13,511 nucleotides of DNA. It comes from Anaerolinea sp. Its GTDB lineage: Bacteria; Chloroflexota; Anaerolineae; Anaerolineales; Anaerolineaceae. The notes beneath the pieces were generated by a model. It saw only the letters and a list, made by a program, of their open reading frames with translations, ran no database searches and had not been told where the DNA came from. The stretch covers positions 1 through 13,511 of the forward strand of contig PNNU01000041.1 of NCBI GenBank assembly GCA_013824385.1, read 5' to 3'. Shown one piece after another: positions 1 to 6,331 of this stretch (within the stretch, counting starts at the first letter, position 1; every line of letters starts with the position of its first letter). The position numbers and the translations under genes are program-made.

Positions 1-67
1 GTTGCACGATTTGGGGCATGGATTAGTTTGTGGGGACATAAAGATTAAAGAGTTAGTTGATTCATAA
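1..67 (+). CDS. possible 3' end of an upstream gene (partial)
   Basis: The second forward frame is open from the left edge to a TAA at 65-67 and reads 21 residues, beginning LHDLGHGLVCGD. It could be the tail of a gene lying mostly outside the window. The piece is too short to recognise. The first frame is also open for 15 codons, so the assignment is weak. The following stretch up to about 220 is AT-rich and looks non-coding. Confidence 0.25.
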   Translation, partial: LHDLGHGLVCGDIKIKELVDS

Positions 68-223
68 AATAGAAATATTATTTAAACTCTCTAGAACAAT
101 TCTTATTAATAAAATGGAAAAGTGAAAAACTCGGTCACAATAAATGGTTCGAGAAATTTGGTTAATGACCTAAACACAAATCCCGGCATTATAATTAGGC
201 AACTTAAATCAAAGGAATTAACA

Positions 224-754
224 TTGTCACCTCAATTATTGGAAGAACAAATCGGGGATCTGCTGCGGAAACGCGGCATGAAATTGACCGTGGCCGAATC
301 CTGCACCGGTGGCCTGGTCGGACACCTCATCACCAACATCCCCGGCTCGTCAGATTATTATCTGGGCAGCGTTACTGCCTATGCCTATGAAGTCAAAGAA
401 GGTCTGCTCGGGGTCAAACACGAAACCCTGCAGAAGCACGGTGCCGTCAGCAAGGAATGCGTCATCGAAATGGCACGCGGTGTGCGCAGCGCACTCTCAG
501 GCGGATTTCCGCTTGAATCCATTCTAGGCATTTCCATCAGCGGAATTGCCGGCCCAGGCGGAGGGATGCCCGAAAAACCCGTGGGCACAGTCTGGATTGG
601 CATGAGTGCCGCCGACGGAGACTGGGCATGGAAGTGCTGCTGGAAAGGCGATCGCATCAAAAACAAGGAAGATTCCGCCCAGGCAGCTTTGCAATTGGCA
701 CTAAGCTATCTGCAGCAAGACCTGCCGCCAGAAACCTGGCCGGGTTGCCAATAA
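224..754 (+). CDS. pncC: CinA C-terminal / PncC-type nicotinamide-nucleotide amidohydrolase
   Basis: Predicted to deamidate nicotinamide mononucleotide to nicotinate mononucleotide in the cytoplasm, recycling NMN released by DNA ligase or other NAD-consuming enzymes. The protein is a stand-alone CinA-C domain. It has the AESCTGG motif near residues 24-30 with the family's catalytic Ser, the G-V-T-A-Y segment near 48-53, and SGIAGPGGG near 106-114 followed by PVGTVWIG. A longer frame opens at a GTG at 122, but its first 34 codons are AT-rich, unlike the rest, and the GTG has no well-spaced ribosome site. TTG at 224 has AAAGGA seven bases upstream and gives 176 residues, close to the usual 160-170. 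The glycosyltransferase gene starts 17 bases after the stop, so they are probably cotranscribed. Family assignment is firm; the start is inferred. Confidence 0.9.
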   Translation: MSPQLLEEQIGDLLRKRGMKLTVAESCTGGLVGHLITNIPGSSDYYLGSVTAYAYEVKEGLLGVKHETLQKHGAVSKECVIEMARGVRSALSGGFPLESILGISISGIAGPGGGMPEKPVGTVWIGMSAADGDWAWKCCWKGDRIKNKEDSAQAALQLALSYLQQDLPPETWPGCQ

Positions 755-771
755 TTTCGAAAGAAGGATCA

Positions 772-1956
772 ATGGACCCGAAGAAACGTGCTTTAATCTT
801 GACCGCGGATGCTGGATTTGGACATCGCAGTGCCGCCCTGGCTGTGAGAGACGCGCTTCAAGATAAGTATGCAGATCAAATGACGGTCGAAGTGGTCAAT
901 CCATTGGACGAACCCACCACGCCATCCTTCCTGCGGGACACCCAGGCAGATTACGACAAATACTTGCACTATGTGCCCGATCTATACGCGTTCGGATATG
1001 AAGCTACCGACAATCTCATCCCGACCGTGTTTCTTGAGCGTTCCATCGGAGTGTTATTAGTTGATACGATGCGCGAAATATTTTCCAAATTCAAACCGGA
1101 TGTAGTGCTATCCGTGTATCCATGGTATCAATCAGCCATATCCACTATGTACATCGGCAAAAAAAATAAAGTACCTCAGTACACAGCCGTGACTGACCTT
1201 TCTACTGTGCACCGTATGTGGTTTCATAAAAAAGTAACCGGCTGCCTTGTACCCAACACCCTGGTGGCGGAATTGGGAATGAGCTATGGCATGCCGCTTG
1301 ATAAAATAATCATTACCGGAATTCCGGTTTCTCCTGCCATTTCCAAAGAAAAACGCGACAAGAATGAAATCCGCAAAGAATTGGGATGGCAGCCCGATCT
1401 GCCCACTATTCTGGCGGTTGGAAGCAAACGGGTGGAGCGCCTGATCGATTCATTGAATGTAATCAATCATTTTGGCGCGCCGATTCAGGTGGCCGTCGTA
1501 TGCGGCCGGGATGATAACCTCTTCCGCGAACTGACCCATTTTGAGTGGCACATTCCAGCTTATATTTACGAATACTCAGACCAAGTGCCAACCTTGATGA
1601 AGGCATCCGATTTGATGTTGTGCAAGGCTGGCGGTTTGATCGTCACCGAATCATTGGCCAGCGGATTACCCATGATGCTTACCGAGATCATCCCCGGACA
1701 AGAAACCGGCAATGCGGAATATGTGACAGCGTACGGCGCCGCTGATATGGCCGAGTCGCCCATCGCGATTCTGGAATGTTTGAATCATTTGATGAAAGAC
1801 GACCAGGCTCTGTTGAAAAAACGCTCTGCCAACGCCCGCTTCCTCGGACAGCCCGAATCCGCTTATGCCGTGGCTGACATCCTTTGGAAGTCCGCATCTT
1901 CAACGGAAACCAGGAAATCATCTCATCGTGGAACACATCATTTAGTAGAACATTAA
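772..1956 (+). CDS. MGDG synthase / UgtP-like glycosyltransferase (GT28 type)
   Basis: Predicted GT-B fold glycosyltransferase of 394 residues, of the group that transfers a sugar from a UDP-sugar to diacylglycerol at the inner face of the membrane. The N-terminal acceptor domain has the family signature GFGHRSAA (residues 15-22). The C-terminal donor domain has CKAGGLIVTESLASGLP (284-300) and IPGQETGNAEYV (307-318), matching the KPGG...SEAL...PGQE pattern of MGDG synthases and UgtP, with Ala instead of Pro in KPGG. No membrane helix is evident, as expected for a peripheral enzyme. ATG at 772 follows AAGAAGGA; an open frame reaching back to 628 lies inside pncC and is rejected. It lies 17 bases after pncC and 42 bases before the nucleosidase-like gene. 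The exact donor and acceptor cannot be read from sequence. The last 25 or so residues are polar and probably disordered. Confidence 0.85.
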   Translation: MDPKKRALILTADAGFGHRSAALAVRDALQDKYADQMTVEVVNPLDEPTTPSFLRDTQADYDKYLHYVPDLYAFGYEATDNLIPTVFLERSIGVLLVDTMREIFSKFKPDVVLSVYPWYQSAISTMYIGKKNKVPQYTAVTDLSTVHRMWFHKKVTGCLVPNTLVAELGMSYGMPLDKIIITGIPVSPAISKEKRDKNEIRKELGWQPDLPTILAVGSKRVERLIDSLNVINHFGAPIQVAVVCGRDDNLFRELTHFEWHIPAYIYEYSDQVPTLMKASDLMLCKAGGLIVTESLASGLPMMLTEIIPGQETGNAEYVTAYGAADMAESPIAILECLNHLMKDDQALLKKRSANARFLGQPESAYAVADILWKSASSTETRKSSHRGTHHLVEH

Positions 1957-1998
1957 GGAAATAACGAACGAACATATTGGACGTCTAGAGGAGGATGG

Positions 1999-2712
1999 AT
2001 GCCAAAAATAAGTGATGAGGGTGGTGAGGTTGTAATCATCATTTCGGCCAAAGCTGAATGGACTGCTGTCATGCAGTATTTTCACTTGCCTCCAGTTGAA
2101 ACGTCTCCTTTTGGTCCCTTTTTTCAAATGCAGCTTGGCAACCGCGAAGCCGTGCTCATCCATGGAGGATGGGGCAAGATCGCCGCTGCCGCAAGCGCCC
2201 AATATGTGATTGACCGATGGCAGCCTAATTTAATTATCAATCTTGGCACTTGTGGTGGGTTGGAAGACAAAACCCGCGTGGGTGAGATTTTGCTGGTTGA
2301 TAAAACCCTGGTTTACGATATCTATGAACGCATGGGCGACCCCTCTCAAGCACTTGCCCATTACACCACCCAAATTGATTTGTCTTTCCTCTCCGAACCT
2401 TACCCGCAAATCGTTCGCCGTTCACAGCTCGTTTCAGCGGACCAAGATATCGACCCCGACCTGGTGCACAAGCTGGTGGACGAATTCGACGCCGTCGCCG
2501 CGGATTGGGAGTCAGGTGCCATTGCCTGGACGGCACACATGAACGAGGTGCCCTGCCTGATCTTGCGCACAGTGAGCGACCTGGTCGATCCGCTGGGGGG
2601 AGAGATTTACGAGAGTGAGGAATTCAAAGAGCGCGCGGAATCTGTCATGCTGCCCCTCCTGCGCGCCCTCCCCAACTGGATCCGCTGCGCGTTCTGGGGA
2701 TTGAAGAATTGA
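1999..2712 (+). CDS. MTA/SAH nucleosidase-like phosphorylase-superfamily protein
   Basis: A 237-residue member of the purine nucleoside phosphorylase/uridine phosphorylase superfamily, closest in motifs to 5'-methylthioadenosine/S-adenosylhomocysteine nucleosidase. That enzyme cleaves adenine from MTA or SAH in methionine salvage. Visible motifs are SAKAEW (16-21, an equivalent of the early catalytic Glu), GKIAAA (59-64), INLGTCGGL (80-88), VGEILLVD (94-101), DWESGAIA (169-176, whose Glu matches the ribose-binding Glu) and TVSDLVD (191-197, with the catalytic Asp). A strong AGAGGAGGA (1987-1995) precedes the ATG. The residue before the ribose-binding Glu is Trp, where the E. coli enzyme has Met, so the substrate may differ. 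It could also be a futalosine hydrolase or an unassigned nucleosidase. It is probably the last gene of the pncC operon. The C-terminus ends in CAFWGLKN, a motif repeated out of place downstream. Confidence 0.78.
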   Translation: MPKISDEGGEVVIIISAKAEWTAVMQYFHLPPVETSPFGPFFQMQLGNREAVLIHGGWGKIAAAASAQYVIDRWQPNLIINLGTCGGLEDKTRVGEILLVDKTLVYDIYERMGDPSQALAHYTTQIDLSFLSEPYPQIVRRSQLVSADQDIDPDLVHKLVDEFDAVAADWESGAIAWTAHMNEVPCLILRTVSDLVDPLGGEIYESEEFKERAESVMLPLLRALPNWIRCAFWGLKN

Positions 2713-2880
2713 TTTTGATTAACCCTTTTAACCACAAAAAACACTAAAATCTCAAAAATTATAAACTCTAAAAATTCCCCTCTCTTGCGATTCAAGCACC
2801 CCCGAGCCGCATAATGCGGCGAGTGGGGCAATACGCGGGAGAGGGGGTGGGGTGATGGCGAAAAACTGCGCGTTCTGGGG
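2685..2880 (+). repeat. 15-bp direct repeat flanking a hairpin block
   Basis: CTGCGCGTTCTGGGG occurs at 2685-2699, inside the end of the nucleosidase-like gene, and again at 2866-2880. In the second place it is again read in a frame giving CAFWGLK, preceded by an ATG at 2855. The 166 bases between the copies hold the gene's stop codon, an A-rich tract and a large hairpin. It looks like a partial duplication of the gene's 3' end or an insertion that split it; which one cannot be told here. Confidence 0.6.
2777..2846. repeat. large imperfect nested hairpin
   Basis: CCCCTCTCTTGCG (2777-2789) can pair with CGCGGGAGAGGGG (2834-2846), with two G-U pairs in RNA. Inside it CCCC (2800-2803) faces GGGG (2825-2828), and GCCGC/GCGGC (2806-2810, 2816-2820) close a 5-base loop. 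No T-run follows on either strand, so it is not a textbook terminator, although it could slow or end transcription from the upstream operon. The pattern resembles dispersed intergenic elements; only one copy is present here. Confidence 0.5.
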
Positions 2881-2911
2881 TTTAAAATCGAAACGAAACG
2901 CCACCTTCTTT

Positions 2912-2945
2912 ATTAAAAATGTAGGGGCGGTTCACGAACCGCCCC
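2912..2945 (-). terminator. probable Rho-independent terminator of metG
   Basis: GGGGCGGTTC (2924-2933) and GAACCGCCCC (2936-2945) form a perfect 10-bp inverted repeat with a 2-base centre. Read on the minus strand it lies 36 bases after the metG stop and is followed by TACATTTTTAATA, a short T-run. The same block may also stop transcription arriving from the convergent operon. Stem-loops of this wording can be dispersed repeats as well as terminators. Confidence 0.6.
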
Positions 2946-2980
2946 GAATCATCCAAGAAAATCAAAGTCTACCAACCTAT

Positions 2981-4786
2981 CTATTTACTCCCCAACCTGG
3001 CTCTTTCCTCTTCAACTATGGATATATCCAGCTTCTTGAACAGCGCAACCGGCTGCCTGAGCGGATCGCCTGCCTTCAATTTGCTCGGTTCCCACTTGCC
3101 CGTGGCGTAAGACGGATCGTAGCGCAGCACTTTGTGTTCGCCGAGTTCATCCTTGAGGGTTTCGGTGGTCTGGGTGCCGAAGAGGCTGCCGTCGTAACCC
3201 ATGAAGCCGTGCAGCTTGTCGGATGTGAAGGGCAGGAACGGCGCGAAAATGATCTTGAGCGAATCAATCGCCTTGAGCGCGGTGAAGATCGCGCGGGCGG
3301 CTGCGGGTTTATCCGTTTTCACCTGCTGCCAGGGGGCGGTCATATCGAGGTACTTGTTCACTTCAGACGCCAAGCGCATGGCTTCAGCCGCCGCGGCGCG
3401 CAGTTTGACCGTGTTAATTAAATCGCCGACAGTTTCGAATCCGCTTTCAATGATTTTGATCAGATCGGTATCCAGGTCGGTCAGCTCGCCGGGGTCGGGC
3501 ACCTGGCCCTCCCAGTATTTGTTGCAGAAAGATAAAACGCGGTTGGCGAGGTTGCCCCAGGTGGCCACCAATTCGTCGTTGTTGCGGTGATAAAACTCGT
3601 CCCAATCCCAATCCGTGTCTTTGGATTCGGGCATGTTGACCGTCAGGTAATAGCGCAGCGCATCCGGGTCGTAGCGGGTTAAAAAGTCCCTGGCCCACAC
3701 CGCCCAATTGCGGCTGCCTGAAATTTTCTGTCCCTCGAGGTTCATGAACTCGTTGGCGGGTACATCATACGGCAGCACCAACGGCTGCGGATTTTCCGCG
3801 CCCATTACCTCATCAAAGGCTTTGCCTGCGCCGATCAATTCGGCCGGCCAGATCACCGCATGAAAGGGGATGTTATCTTTGCCGATGAAGTAGTAGGTGC
3901 GGCTTTCAGAGTTCTGCCACCAGCGGCGCCAGGCTTCAGGGTCGCCGTTAAGCTGACCCCACTCGATTGAGGCGGAAAGATAGCCGATCACAGCCTCAAA
4001 CCACACATAGAGGCGTTTGCTTTCCCATTCCTTGCCTTCTTCCATCACTTCCTCCGGCAGGGGGATGCCCCAGTCGAGGTCGCGGGTGATGGCGCGTCCG
4101 TGCAGCTTGTCGGCCAGCATTTGTCCGAGTGATTGGCGCAGCACATTCGGGCGCCAGTAGCTGTCGCGGATCTTGAGGAAATCCACCACATGGTCTTGCA
4201 GTCTGGCCAGGTCGATGTAGAAATGTTCGGTCGAGCGCAGCTCGGGGGTCGAGCCGTCAATTTTAGATTTGGGGTTGATCAGTCTATCCGCTTCGAGCAG
4301 GTTGCCGCATTTGTCGCATTGATCGCTGCGCGCGTTCTCGTATCCGCAGATGTAGCAGGTGCCTTCCACGTACCTGTCCGGCAAGAAGCGGCTCTGACTG
4401 GGGGCGTACCACTGCATCTGGCTTTCGGTGTAGAGGTAGCCGTTCTTTTTCAGCGCCAGAAACACGGACTGTGAAACCTTCTGATGGTTTTGCGTGTGCG
4501 TGCTGGTGAAGAGGTCGTAATTCAAGCCAAGCTGCTGAAAAAGGTCGATGAACCCTTCGTGGAAGCGCTGATAAACCGCCAGCGGCGTCGTGCCTTCCGC
4601 ATCGGCGCGGACGGTGATGGGCGTGCCGTGTGAGTCTGAGCCGGAGACCATTAATACCTGGTTGCCCTTTAAGCGCTGATAGCGCGCGAAAATATCGGCG
4701 GGCAGATAAGAGCCTGTCAGATTGCCGACGTGAATCTCGGCGTTTGCATAAGGCCAGGCAGCGGATACCAGGATGGGAACGGACAT
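2981..4786 (-). CDS. metG: methionyl-tRNA synthetase
   Basis: Class I aminoacyl-tRNA synthetase charging tRNA-Met in the cytoplasm; 601 residues. The first ATP-binding signature is AEIHVGN (16-22), the HxGN form seen in archaeal and eukaryotic enzymes rather than bacterial HxGH. The SGSDSHGT segment (48-55) follows. A zinc knuckle is visible as Cys144-x2-Cys147 and Cys157-x2-Cys160. LYVWFEAVIGYL (259-270) is the methionine-pocket/catalytic core region. The second signature is KISGS (354-358) in place of KMSKS, with its second Lys missing. The helical anticodon-binding domain follows. There is no C-terminal EMAPII-type tRNA-binding domain. ATG at 4786 follows AGAAGAGGTG. A TAAAAT (4816-4821, minus strand) might be the -10 box, but no good -35 goes with it. 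Identity is firm. Confidence 0.96.
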   Translation of the reverse strand: MSVPILVSAAWPYANAEIHVGNLTGSYLPADIFARYQRLKGNQVLMVSGSDSHGTPITVRADAEGTTPLAVYQRFHEGFIDLFQQLGLNYDLFTSTHTQNHQKVSQSVFLALKKNGYLYTESQMQWYAPSQSRFLPDRYVEGTCYICGYENARSDQCDKCGNLLEADRLINPKSKIDGSTPELRSTEHFYIDLARLQDHVVDFLKIRDSYWRPNVLRQSLGQMLADKLHGRAITRDLDWGIPLPEEVMEEGKEWESKRLYVWFEAVIGYLSASIEWGQLNGDPEAWRRWWQNSESRTYYFIGKDNIPFHAVIWPAELIGAGKAFDEVMGAENPQPLVLPYDVPANEFMNLEGQKISGSRNWAVWARDFLTRYDPDALRYYLTVNMPESKDTDWDWDEFYHRNNDELVATWGNLANRVLSFCNKYWEGQVPDPGELTDLDTDLIKIIESGFETVGDLINTVKLRAAAAEAMRLASEVNKYLDMTAPWQQVKTDKPAAARAIFTALKAIDSLKIIFAPFLPFTSDKLHGFMGYDGSLFGTQTTETLKDELGEHKVLRYDPSYATGKWEPSKLKAGDPLRQPVALFKKLDISIVEEERARLGSK

Positions 4787-4874
4787 ACAGCACCTCTTCT
4801 ATATTGAATGCATGTATTTTAACACGAATAACGAATGGGTTTTCGTGGGTTGAGAAAAAAGGTATTATGCGTAG

Positions 4875-4899
4875 GATGGGTTCGTTCTTTGAACCCATC
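4875..4899. repeat. dispersed inverted repeat, copy A (variant)
   Basis: GATGGGTTC (4875-4883) and GAACCCATC (4891-4899) form perfect 9-bp arms around a 7-base loop. Compared with the other copies, the outer part of the arm is GAT instead of GGT, and the opposite arm carries the matching change. A TGATCATCC tail after the hairpin is shared in part with the copies at 5008 and 6276. Confidence 0.75.
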
Positions 4900-4920
4900 A
4901 TTGATCATCCTTAGATAGTA

Positions 4921-4996
4921 AGGTGGATTCTGCGCGCTTTATGCGCCCACCTGCCCCCAATGGACTTGAGGGGGCGAGGACGCGGTTTCTGCGTCC
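4921..4996. repeat. three tandem hairpins between repeat copies A and B
   Basis: Three inverted repeats follow one another: AGGTGG/CCACCT (4921-4926, 4947-4952) enclosing GCGC/GCGC (4932-4935, 4943-4946); GCCCCC/GGGGGC (4953-4958, 4970-4975); and GGACGC/GCGTCC (4978-4983, 4991-4996). They are nearly contiguous and strikingly GC-rich against an AT-rich background. They could form a multi-stem RNA or DNA structure, terminate the upstream minus-strand gene, or be a decayed composite repeat. Confidence 0.6.
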
Positions 4997-4997
4997 G

Positions 4998-5030
4998 ATA
5001 GGGGGTGTTGAACCCACTATTAATCATCCC
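4998..5030. repeat. dispersed inverted repeat, copy B (degenerate)
   Basis: The right half (TTGAACCCACTATTAATCAT, from 5008) matches the family. The left half has decayed to ATAGGGGGT (4998-5006), which still pairs with ACCCACTAT (5012-5020) with one mismatch. The downstream TAATCATCC tail is shared with the copy at 6260. Confidence 0.6.
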
Positions 5031-5143
5031 ATCATAATAGAATCTGTGGCGATTATTAATAATTGATCCATTCTTTCAACCTTGCGGTGAGGCGGTCAGT
5101 TTGGACTTTTTCTTTGAATTAATGGTTAAATCAGTACGTGGTG

Positions 5144-6001
5144 TTAGCCGTTTAGTTTTATTGAAATCCACTTCTTTTCAACCTCACAAACAGGATATCC
5201 ATTTAAATCAAAAATTTCACTCACCGGTCTATAGATTGATAAAGCAATAGTACCTTTCTCTTGGTCATAAAACATATCATGCCATGTGTCCAGATATGAA
5301 CCGATCGTGCGGGTTGACCGAGATAGAACTAAAGAATATCCACTCCGGGAAATATTTTTATATTTGTTGTCATCATATGGCACACATTTTATGGGATCGA
5401 TCAATTCGTTAGAAACCATTGTCCCGTCTTCAGCTCTAAAAAAAGTGATTCTGGGTTTTGAACGCTTTGATGAACGTCCAATAATAAAAAACATCTTTCC
5501 TGAAATTAACCATCCAACGTGCGGTAAAGTGTGTTCTGTTGTTTGCCAATCTATTAAGCTTAAATTATTCCCAACACCATCTAAAATTGAAAATTTATCA
5601 TTTGAAAAGATTAATAAATGATTTACAGTTGGCGACCATTGAATTATCCATGGCAATTGTTCTCTAATTTGGCAGGTATTTTGTAATGGGTTGAATAATA
5701 TCAACCCGCTATCCCAAGAACTTAGTGCGAGAATTTTACTATCCGCGCTCCAGGGAGAGTAATCTTCTGAGCACAAGAATCCTTTGTCTTTGGATAATTC
5801 ATCCAATTCATGGGTTACTAATTTTATTCCGCTAATCGATGAAATTACAGATAACTGCCAGCCGGGTGCACACATATGCCATTCATAACGATCATAAAAA
5901 TCAGCTCGCCACAACATATTTGGGCTTGAGTATTCAAGACGTTCCTGAGAAATACTCCTTAATGGCTGGTCTATTATACAAACACTTGAAATAATGGGCA
6001 T
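5144..6001 (-). CDS. hypothetical protein, beta-propeller (WD40-like)
   Basis: I do not recognise a named family. The 285-residue product shows repeated strand segments with Ser-Pro-x-Ser/Trp-Ser turns followed by hydrophobic strands, such as YSPWSADSKILALSSWDSG and IIQWSPTVNHLLIFSNDKF. This fits a beta-propeller of WD40/PD40 type used as a protein-interaction platform. No signal peptide, lipobox or membrane helix is visible, so it is probably cytoplasmic. The frame is open back to 6061, but those 20 extra residues are encoded by a dispersed repeat copy. ATG at 6001 is preferred because GAGGGA lies just upstream. The gene is AT-rich compared with metG and has no obvious partner. It has the same fold class as the lipoprotein at 11410-13431 but is not evidently homologous to it. 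Confidence 0.6.
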   Translation of the reverse strand: MPIISSVCIIDQPLRSISQERLEYSSPNMLWRADFYDRYEWHMCAPGWQLSVISSISGIKLVTHELDELSKDKGFLCSEDYSPWSADSKILALSSWDSGLILFNPLQNTCQIREQLPWIIQWSPTVNHLLIFSNDKFSILDGVGNNLSLIDWQTTEHTLPHVGWLISGKMFFIIGRSSKRSKPRITFFRAEDGTMVSNELIDPIKCVPYDDNKYKNISRSGYSLVLSRSTRTIGSYLDTWHDMFYDQEKGTIALSIYRPVSEIFDLNGYPVCEVEKKWISIKLNG

Positions 6002-6029
6002 TATTCCCTCGAAAACGAAATATGAGATG

Positions 6030-6053
6030 GGTGGGTTCGGGGGTGAACCCACC
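6030..6053. repeat. dispersed inverted repeat, copy C
   Basis: GGTGGGTTC (6030-6038) and GAACCCACC (6045-6053) form perfect 9-bp arms around a 6-base loop. It lies between the beta-propeller gene and the truncated reductase fragment, whose homology to the intact gene starts only 7 bases away, at 6060. Confidence 0.85.
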
Positions 6054-6062
6054 ATCATCAAC

Positions 6063-6247
6063 CTACCCCTTCATGCGGACGTTTAACGTCGCGACCTTCC
6101 GCTCGCCTTCATCCCCTGAGGCAAAATCCTTTAACACATATCCATAATACATGAAACCGTCCGGCCCGTACTTCTTCTCGGAACTGTTGATATAGCCCTC
6201 CTCCACCGCCGCGGAAAGCACCTCCCCGATCACCAATGATTGGATGC
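6063..6247 (-). pseudogene. truncated duplicate of the flavin-reductase-like gene (3' end only)
   Basis: The last 60 codons of the neighbouring gene are repeated here. Plus-strand 6060-6247 aligns with 6329-6516 at a constant offset of 269 without any gap. I count about 19 base differences in 188 (roughly 90% identity) but only about 6 amino-acid changes in 60, so most changes are silent. The fragment has its stop codon but lacks the flavin-binding N-terminal two thirds. An ATG at 6291-6293 keeps the frame open, but the first 15 residues would come from repeat copy D and it has no convincing ribosome site. It is most likely a non-functional remnant of a tandem paralog, bounded on both sides by the same inverted repeat. 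Confidence 0.85.
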
Positions 6248-6259
6248 ACATTGTAGTAG

Positions 6260-6284
6260 GGTGGGTTCGGGTTTTGAACCCACC
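6260..6284. repeat. dispersed inverted repeat, copy D
   Basis: GGTGGGTTC (6260-6268) and GAACCCACC (6276-6284) form perfect 9-bp arms around a 7-base loop. It is preceded by TAGTAG and followed by ATCAATCATCCC. It starts about 12 bases from the point (6247) where the truncated duplicate loses homology to the intact gene. Confidence 0.85.
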
Positions 6285-6331
6285 ATCAATCATCCCATCA
6301 AACCGAGGACGTTGCGTTCAGCGAACATAAC

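Larger units (their letters stand above)
4787..5143. other. gene-free stretch upstream of metG, filled with hairpins
   Basis: This 357-base gap lies between metG and the minus-strand gene ending at 5144. It contains five successive inverted repeats between 4875 and 5020, described separately. The remaining 5031-5143 is AT-rich with no gene or clear signal. No T-box sequence (AGGGTGGNACCGCG type) was found on the minus strand, so a T-box-controlled metG leader is not supported. Confidence 0.6.

Noticed and set aside
122..223. GTG-started N-terminal extension of PncC
   Set aside because: AT-rich, not similar to the family, without a well-spaced ribosome site, while TTG at 224 has AAAGGA upstream.
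628..771. Upstream extension of the glycosyltransferase frame back to an ATG at 628
   Set aside because: It lies inside pncC in another frame, has no family similarity, and the ATG at 772 has a ribosome site and starts at the conserved N-terminus.
2852..3421. Forward open frame of 189 codons
   Set aside because: It runs from a repeat region into the antisense of metG; its only protein-like feature, CAFWGLK, is explained by the 15-bp repeat.
3201..4914. Several open frames antisense to or out of frame with metG
   Set aside because: Shadows of a GC-rich coding sequence, with no family motifs and no ribosome sites.
4787..5143. T-box riboswitch upstream of metG
   Set aside because: The minus strand lacks the conserved T-box sequence and an antiterminator pair; the hairpins are better described as a repeat cluster.
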